Assembly (NCBI GenBank): GCA_947585865.1
Contig: CANPXH010000016.1
Span: forward strand, 1 to 46,057
Source of the DNA: an uncultured Clostridia bacterium
GTDB taxonomy: Bacteria > Bacillota > Clostridia > Lachnospirales > CAG-274
Reading direction: 5' to 3'
Length of the DNA: 46,057 nucleotides
Shown here: in pieces, positions 42,925-46,057 of the stretch
How the letters are laid out: each line of letters starts with the position of its first letter
Numbering within the stretch: the stretch's first letter is position 1
The notes under the pieces: generated by a model
What the model was told of the DNA's origin: nothing
Seen by the model: the letters and a program-made list of their open reading frames with translations, nothing else
Database searches by the model: none
Program-made: the position numbers and the translations under genes

Positions 42925-42953
42925 ATTTTACACTATTTTACAATTATTGTCAA
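42925..42953 (-). promoter_or_regulatory. Strong sigma-A promoter of the Cys-rich peptide operon
   Basis: Minus-strand TTGACA (42953-42948), 17 nt and TAAAAT (42930-42925), about 30 nt before the start of the peptide mRNA reading region. A direct repeat TGTAAAATA occurs twice between and over the -10, a possible operator for the divergent XRE protein. Confidence 0.75.
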
Positions 42954-42989
42954 CTATAATTGCCTAATAAAAGAGTAAATTAAAGTTAT

Positions 42990-43018
42990 TTGTAAAAAAT
43001 ATATATATCTATTATTAT
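42990..43018 (+). promoter_or_regulatory. Promoter of the XRE regulator
   Basis: TTGTAA (42990-42995), 17 nt and TATTAT (43013-43018); the start codon is at 43042 after GGAG. It is divergent from the peptide promoter in a 154-nt AT-rich gap. Confidence 0.5.
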
Positions 43019-43041
43019 AAATTTAGAACGGAGTGATATAT

Positions 43042-43383
43042 ATGTCTGAAATTACAAAAAAACTGGGTGCCAGGATAAGAGCCTTCCGAAAGGGAACGGG
43101 CATGAGCCAGGAGGAGCTGGCCTTTAAATCATCCATAAGCACTACCTATTTGGGGCAGCTTGAGCGTGCCGAAAAATCTCCTACGGTAGACATACTGGAA
43201 AGGATCGCAAAGGCTCTTGATATTTCCGTATACGATCTGTTTCTCTTTGACGAGGAGATACACACAACGCCAAAGAATAACGTGATAAACAAGATAAATG
43301 CTCATCTTTCCACATTGTCCGAAAATGAACAATCCGAAATGCTCAAGCTCATAAAAAATGTCAAAGCATTTAAAAGACTGTGA
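43042..43383 (+). CDS. XRE-family transcriptional regulator
   Basis: This 113-aa DNA-binding protein has a clear helix-turn-helix (about residues 7-61: LGARIRAFRKGTGMSQEELA, then STTYLGQLERAEKSPTVDIL, then ALDISVYDLFLF). The remainder is a short helical tail that could dimerise (INAHLSTLSENEQSEMLKLI). It lies next to and divergent from the Cys-rich peptide operon, so it is the prime candidate regulator of that operon. It might instead regulate sigK, 140 nt downstream. Confidence 0.85.
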   Translation: MSEITKKLGARIRAFRKGTGMSQEELAFKSSISTTYLGQLERAEKSPTVDILERIAKALDISVYDLFLFDEEIHTTPKNNVINKINAHLSTLSENEQSEMLKLIKNVKAFKRL

Positions 43384-43397
43384 TCCAAACACCTTCT

Positions 43398-43419
43398 GCA
43401 TTATTTTAGCAAATAATGC
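43398..43419 (+). terminator. Hairpin after the XRE gene
   Basis: GCATTATTT-tagc-AAATAATGC is a perfect 9-bp stem 15 nt after the stop. No T-run follows directly, so termination may be partial. Confidence 0.5.
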
Positions 43420-43464
43420 CCCTTGTTGTACTATGCTGTCGGCATAGAAACGTTTTTTTTGAAC

Positions 43465-43494
43465 TTGCACTTTAAGGAATAGGGCGCATATAAT
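43465..43494 (+). promoter_or_regulatory. Possible promoter of sigK
   Basis: TTGCAC (43465-43470), 18 nt and TATAAT (43489-43494). The same bases include CATATAAT, close to a sigma-E -10 (CATACAAT), but no matching -35 was seen. Which sigma factor uses it is open. Confidence 0.4.
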
Positions 43495-43522
43495 ATAATA
43501 ACAGGATCTTCGGGAGGCAAAT

Positions 43523-44182
43523 ATGCTTTTGATGCTTCTGCCATATTATATTTTGGGTCATATCAATATAACGTTCCCGCCCCCTCTTACAAGGGAAGAA
43601 GAGGAAATGTATATAAAGCTTTTGGAAGAAGGGAGCGATGACGCCCGCAATATCCTTATCGAGCACAATCTCAGGCTGGTCGCTCACATTGCCAAGAAAT
43701 ACAGCGGCGGCTCTGCCGAAAGCGATGATCTCATATCCATAGGCACCATAGGTCTTATAAAGGCTGTGTCTACCTACAAGGCGGGAAGAGGCAGGCTTTC
43801 GACATATGCGGCGGAATGTATAAAAAACGAGATACTCATGGAGCTTCGCCATATAAGAAAAAGACAGTCGGAAATAAGTCTCCAGGAAAAAATAGGCATA
43901 GACAAGGAGGGCAATGAGGTCACGCTTGAAGAAAAGATAGCCGATGACGGAAGGAGCATAGAAGAGACAGCAGATATTAAGATGCAGATAATAAGGCTCT
44001 ACAAAATACTTAAAAGCTCACTGACGCCAAGAGAAAAAATGATAATAGAGATGCGCTACGGCATAGCCGAGGGGGAGGAGATCACTCAAAGGGAGATAGC
44101 AAAAAGACTCGGCATAAGCCGAAGCTATGTCTCACGTATAGAAACAAAGGCACTTAAAAAGCTGAAAAGCAAAATGGAATAG
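43523..44182 (+). CDS. sigK: Sporulation sigma factor SigK
   Basis: This 219-aa sigma-70-family factor is close to SigK/SigE: ARNILIEHNLRLVAHIAKKY and DLISIGTIGLIKAVSTY in region 2, then GTDKEGNEV-like IGIDKEGNEVTLEEKI and region 4 with LTPREKMIIEMRYG and QREIAKRLGISRSYVSRIETKAL. The segment before region 2 is short, with a hydrophobic start (MLLMLLPYYIL) resembling a pro-sequence. The gene is intact with no skin-type insertion. It controls late mother-cell genes. The ATG follows GGGAGG. Confidence 0.88.
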   Translation: MLLMLLPYYILGHINITFPPPLTREEEEMYIKLLEEGSDDARNILIEHNLRLVAHIAKKYSGGSAESDDLISIGTIGLIKAVSTYKAGRGRLSTYAAECIKNEILMELRHIRKRQSEISLQEKIGIDKEGNEVTLEEKIADDGRSIEETADIKMQIIRLYKILKSSLTPREKMIIEMRYGIAEGEEITQREIAKRLGISRSYVSRIETKALKKLKSKME

Positions 44183-44183
44183 C

Positions 44184-44201
44184 GTATCACTGCGGTGATA
44201 C
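44184..44201 (+). other. Hairpin directly after sigK
   Basis: GTATCAC (44184-44190) and GTGATAC (44195-44201) form a 7-bp stem beginning within a few bases of the sigK stop; the true terminator follows at 44213. Confidence 0.45.
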
Positions 44202-44212
44202 ATACATAGTGT

Positions 44213-44235
44213 AGGGCTGACAGCCTTATTTTTTT
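44213..44235 (+). terminator. Intrinsic terminator of sigK
   Basis: AGGGCT-gac-AGCCTT is followed by ATTTTTTT on the plus strand, about 30 nt downstream of the sigK stop. Confidence 0.75.
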
Positions 44236-44240
44236 GCCCT

Positions 44241-44351
44241 AAAACATACCTTGCATAAGGGGAGGCGGCGCAGCAGCCTGCCTATGATCATATATATTAT
44301 GATCTGCAGGCCGCTGAGCTCGCTCCTGTTTGCCGCAGTACGGTATGTTTT
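44241..44351. repeat. Long imperfect inverted repeat (about 111 nt)
   Basis: AAAACATACC (44241-44250) pairs with GGTATGTTTT (44342-44351). Inside, GGAG pairs with CTCC, CAGC with GCTG, GCCTGC with GCAGGC, and GATCATA with TATGATC at the apex. It lies between sigK and the convergent collagen-like gene and could be a 3' structured element of the latter or a small mobile inverted repeat. Confidence 0.55.
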
Positions 44352-44388
44352 ACCGCATATTGATATCTCACGGCTTTGGGAGCTTTGT

Positions 44389-45264
44389 TTAAGCAAGCTT
44401 TATGATTATCAAGCTTGCCGCCGCTGCCGTTTTCTCTGCCTCAGGAGCAACATGAATGGCGCCCTCTCCCTGATTTCGTACCGTTATAACGGAAGGTGCT
44501 TCCGTTACATTGACTATCGCCGTGCCTGTAAGCCGAGCCGCACCTGCCGTATTTCCCGTTACGGTATAGGGAAGAGCGGTGTTGTTGAGTGTAAGGGCTA
44601 TCTGCCCCGGTGCGTTTATATTTACTCTGAACAATACAAGATAATACCCTGTTTCGCTTAATGTAAAGCTGCTGTCGCTTGCCCTTGTAATGGAAGAGCC
44701 TGTTATGACTGCCGTTTCGGGAAAGAGCATATCTGTGCCCTCTGCGACCTCAGACGGCTCGTCAGGCGATACCAAAGCATAAAATTCCGCCGCATCGGAG
44801 GTAGCCACAGGACCGGCAGGACCAACGGGTCCAACAGGACCAACAGGGCCAACGGGTCCGACAGGACCAACAGGGCCAACGGGTCCGACAGGACCAACAG
44901 GGCCAACGGGTCCAACAGGACCCACAGGACCTTCCGGGCCAACGGGTCCAACAGGACCCACAGGACCTTCCGGGCCAACGGGTCCAACAGGGCCAACAGG
45001 ACCAACGGGTCCAACAGGACCTTCCGGACCCACCGGACCCTCTGGACCTTCCGGACCCACCGGACCTTCCGGGCCCACAGGGCCCACCGGACCTACAGGG
45101 CCCACAGGACCTTCCGGACCTACAGGACCTTCCGGACCCACAGGACCTTCCGGCCCGGGAATACCTTGAGGCCCCTGTGCGCCTTGGGCACAACAACAGC
45201 GGCTTGCCGTGCATCCTGCATAGTTTCTGCTGTTTTTGTTACAGCTGCATTCGCAACCGACCAT
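44389..45264 (-). CDS. Collagen-like (Gly-X-Y) protein with C-terminal globular domain, spore-surface type
   Basis: The 291-aa protein starts at ATG 45264 (GGAAAGAAGTGAT upstream). A Cys-rich N-terminus (VGCECSCNK..., [10 protein letters not shown]) is followed by about 40 Gly-X-Y triplets, mostly GPV and GPE (residues about 31-155), then a 135-aa beta-rich C-terminal domain resembling the trimeric C1q/TNF-like domain of BclA-type proteins ([24 protein letters not shown] [12 protein letters not shown]). No signal peptide is seen, as is usual for exosporium filament proteins. sigK is the convergent neighbour. The repeat is nearly pure GPV, so length polymorphism is likely. Confidence 0.85.
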   Translation of the reverse strand: MVGCECSCNKNSRNYAGCTASRCCCAQGAQGPQGIPGPEGPVGPEGPVGPEGPVGPVGPVGPVGPEGPVGPEGPEGPVGPEGPVGPVGPVGPVGPVGPEGPVGPVGPVGPEGPVGPVGPVGPVGPVGPVGPVGPVGPVGPVGPVGPVGPAGPVATSDAAEFYALVSPDEPSEVAEGTDMLFPETAVITGSSITRASDSSFTLSETGYYLVLFRVNINAPGQIALTLNNTALPYTVTGNTAGAARLTGTAIVNVTEAPSVITVRNQGEGAIHVAPEAEKTAAAASLIIIKLA

Positions 45265-45446
45265 AAATATCACTTCTTTCCTGTAAATGTAACATGAAGG
45301 CCAAAGCCTTCTATAACAGGATATGACATGCTGTTCATATTTGTTACAAGCCTTTTGTCAGAAGATCGGTGCAAAAAATTTGGGAAAATAAAATAATTTT
45401 TTTCTTTACTTTTTTTGAAATATGGTTTACAATTATAATACTTAGT

Positions 45447-45519
45447 GCTCTCGTGGCTCAGTTGGTAGAGCGATTGATTCGTAATCAATAGGTCACGGGT
45501 TCGAGTCCCGTCGGGAGCT
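45447..45519 (+). tRNA. tRNA-Thr (anticodon CGU)
   Basis: The cloverleaf folds fully: acceptor GCTCTCG/CGGGAGC, D arm GCTC...GAGC, anticodon stem ATTGA/TCAAT with loop TTCGTAA (anticodon CGT), and T arm ACGGG-TTCGAGT-CCCGT. The discriminator is T and no CCA is encoded. TATAAT lies at 45435-45440. Confidence 0.95.
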
Positions 45520-45525
45520 TACCCT

Positions 45526-45556
45526 TGAAAGCCTGTTAAATACAGGCTTTTTTCAA
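45526..45556 (+). terminator. Terminator of the tRNA transcript
   Basis: AAAGCCTGT-taaat-ACAGGCTTT with a run of six T, 9 nt after the tRNA. The stem extends with TTG/CAA. Confidence 0.9.
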
Positions 45557-45645
45557 TGTTAATAGAATTCAAAGCAGAGCATTGAAGGAATTTACCGAGA
45601 TTTTAGAAAGAGGTGATACGAATGATATAGTATTTATATCATTCC

Positions 45646-45674
45646 TTGACAATTCAAAACAGATATGCTATTAT
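45646..45674 (+). promoter_or_regulatory. Strong promoter of the candidate antitoxin RNA
   Basis: TTGACA (45646-45651), 17 nt and TATTAT (45669-45674). A transcript would start near 45681. No ribosome-binding site with a start codon follows, so it looks like a non-coding RNA promoter. Confidence 0.7.
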
Positions 45675-45680
45675 AAAGAT

Positions 45681-45762
45681 ACAAGGAGCGACCGACAGGT
45701 CGTACTTCGTAACGATTTATATTATAACCGTCCTAAATGCGAGATAGGGCGGTTATTTTTTT
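45681..45762 (+). ncRNA. Candidate antisense antitoxin RNA (about 80 nt)
   Basis: The RNA would begin at the TTGACA/TATTAT promoter. It contains a hairpin CGACC-gaca-GGTCG (45689-45702) and ends at an intrinsic terminator: ATAACCGTCCT (45724-45734) pairs with AGGGCGGTTAT (45746-45756), followed by six T. The terminator overlaps the stop codon of the convergent hydrophobic peptide gene. This convergent 3'-overlap layout resembles txpA/RatA-type loci. It has no plausible reading frame; expression is unproven. Confidence 0.6.
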
Positions 45763-45815
45763 ATGTAAATTATGATAAGAAGTATCAAAATCAAAATGAT
45801 TTGTATATCTGTCAT
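45753..45815 (-). CDS. 20-aa hydrophobic peptide, candidate type I toxin
   Basis: The peptide is MTDIQIILILILLIIIYI followed by two Lys, a single transmembrane helix with a basic end. It resembles small membrane toxins such as the Ibs peptides in size and composition, not in detailed homology. The ATG at 45815 is 7 nt after GGGGG; an ATG at 45821 (adding Met-Phe) is too close to it. The mRNA has a leader of about 90 nt with a hairpin that can cover the Shine-Dalgarno. An antisense RNA gene converges on the 3' end. Toxicity is inferred. Confidence 0.6.
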   Translation of the reverse strand: MTDIQIILILILLIIIYIKK

Positions 45816-45914
45816 AAACATTCCCCCTTTCCTTTCAGAATAGGGGAGGAACAACCGCCCGCCGCTCCATTGTGTGGGCCTTCCGAGGTTATACACCTCT
45901 TCCGGCTTGGTTAT

Positions 45915-45943
45915 ATTTTATCATAACTTTATATTATTTACAA
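45915..45943 (-). promoter_or_regulatory. Promoter of the candidate toxin mRNA
   Basis: Minus-strand TTGTAA (45943-45938), 17 nt and TAAAAT (45920-45915). The predicted start is near 45908, giving an 87-93-nt leader with a GAGGT/ACCTC hairpin and a CCCCT/AGGGG stem (45842-45846 with 45824-45828) that includes the Shine-Dalgarno. Confidence 0.6.
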
Positions 45944-45980
45944 TAATATTGTTGTCTATAGCACTAATTGAATTATTTAA

Positions 45981-46057
45981 CCGATGGGTAAGTCTCCCGC
46001 TTCTATAAGCGGCGAGTACTTACTTTTGTATTCAGCAGGGGTACAAGCTCCTGCTGA
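45981..46057 (+). mobile_element. 3' end remnant of an IS200/IS605-type element
   Basis: The plus-strand frame from 45981 reads PMGKSPASISGEYLLLYSAG and continues VQAPA to the window edge. I recognise this as the recurrent C-terminal tail seen after TnpB-type genes of IS200/IS605-like elements in Clostridia. A stop codon (TAA 45978-45980) precedes it in frame, so it is a fragment. The DNA also forms hairpins, GTAAGT...ACTTAC (about 45987-46023) and CAGCAGG/CCTGCTG (46034-46056), like element ends. What follows is outside the window. Confidence 0.55.

Noticed and set aside
44815..45170. Tandem repeat tract considered as a CRISPR array
   Set aside because: The repeats are 9-nt Gly-Pro-X codon units within a coding frame, without unique spacers.
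44703..45214. Leu-Asp-Pro-Leu and Cys/Ser/Gly-Arg repeat frames opposite or out of frame with the collagen-like gene
   Set aside because: They are other frames of the same repeat; only the Gly-Pro-Val frame has a start with a ribosome-binding site and globular ends.
45582..45926. 114-aa plus-strand reading frame after the tRNA
   Set aside because: It begins at TTG, runs through a promoter and an intrinsic terminator, has no recognisable domain and overlaps the candidate toxin on the other strand; it is probably chance.

Overview
The window looks like a chromosomal segment of an anaerobic, spore-forming, plant-polysaccharide (pectin) degrading member of the Clostridia. The evidence is Shine-Dalgarno-led genes with AGG/ATA-rich codon use, sporulation genes (spoIIP, sigK, a collagen-like spore-surface type protein), a rhamnogalacturonan acetylesterase, a giant PL1/PL9 pectate lyase with cohesin and dockerin modules, and further dockerin-bearing secreted proteins. 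The content would fit a pectinolytic gut organism such as the Monoglobus group, but I cannot assign a species from sequence reading alone.

Layout. 1-3.9 kb: secreted CE12-type esterase and adenine deaminase. 3.9-4.1 kb: a MITE/REP-like intergenic inverted repeat. 4.15-8.8 kb (minus): a tightly overlapping late-cobalamin operon, cobS-cobU-cobC-cbiB-cobQ::cbiC, ending in a CobQ-CbiC fusion. 9.1-15.3 kb: FMN-binding-like membrane protein, addB, a PLP aminotransferase and spoIIP. 15.5-23.1 kb: a secreted pectinolysis/cohesin-dockerin block (1772-aa pectate lyase, cohesin-dockerin protein, AT-rich secreted protein, 44-aa peptide). 23.2-25.2 kb: divergent XRE-like regulator and Ser/Thr kinase plus membrane protein. 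25.3-27.9 kb: murA-walJ-rlmH. 28-31.6 kb (minus): hisC, a transglutaminase-dockerin protein and a stalk-domain protein. 31.9-38.2 kb: dnaE, a small secreted protein, and YycH/YycI-like genes. 38.3-42.9 kb (minus): a seven-gene, translationally coupled operon described below. 43-45.3 kb: XRE regulator, sigK and a Gly-Pro-Val collagen-like gene. 45.4-46.06 kb: tRNA-Thr(CGU), a candidate type I toxin-antitoxin locus, and the tail of an IS200/IS605-type element.

Most notable system: the operon at 42887-38265 starts from a strong sigma-A promoter (TTGACA-17-TAAAAT). It encodes a 52-aa peptide with eight Cys in its last 18 residues, an M50-like membrane protease, a DUF5685-type protein with two Asp-rich motifs, a SPASM-domain protein lacking the radical-SAM CxxxCxxC motif, a VTE5-like polyprenol/phytol kinase, a DUF92/VTE6-like protein, and UppS. 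This combination suggests an undescribed peptide-maturation system, possibly linked to isoprenoid (prenyl or undecaprenyl) phosphate chemistry; that function is inference. A divergent XRE regulator sits next to it.

Second notable system: at 45646-45943 a 20-aa, almost purely hydrophobic peptide is encoded on the minus strand behind its own promoter and a structured leader that can mask its Shine-Dalgarno. A convergent, promoter- and terminator-bounded antisense RNA of about 80 nt overlaps its 3' end. An 11-bp leader-to-3'-end complementarity is present, as in known type I toxin mRNAs.

No CRISPR array, rRNA, phage or complete insertion sequence was seen.
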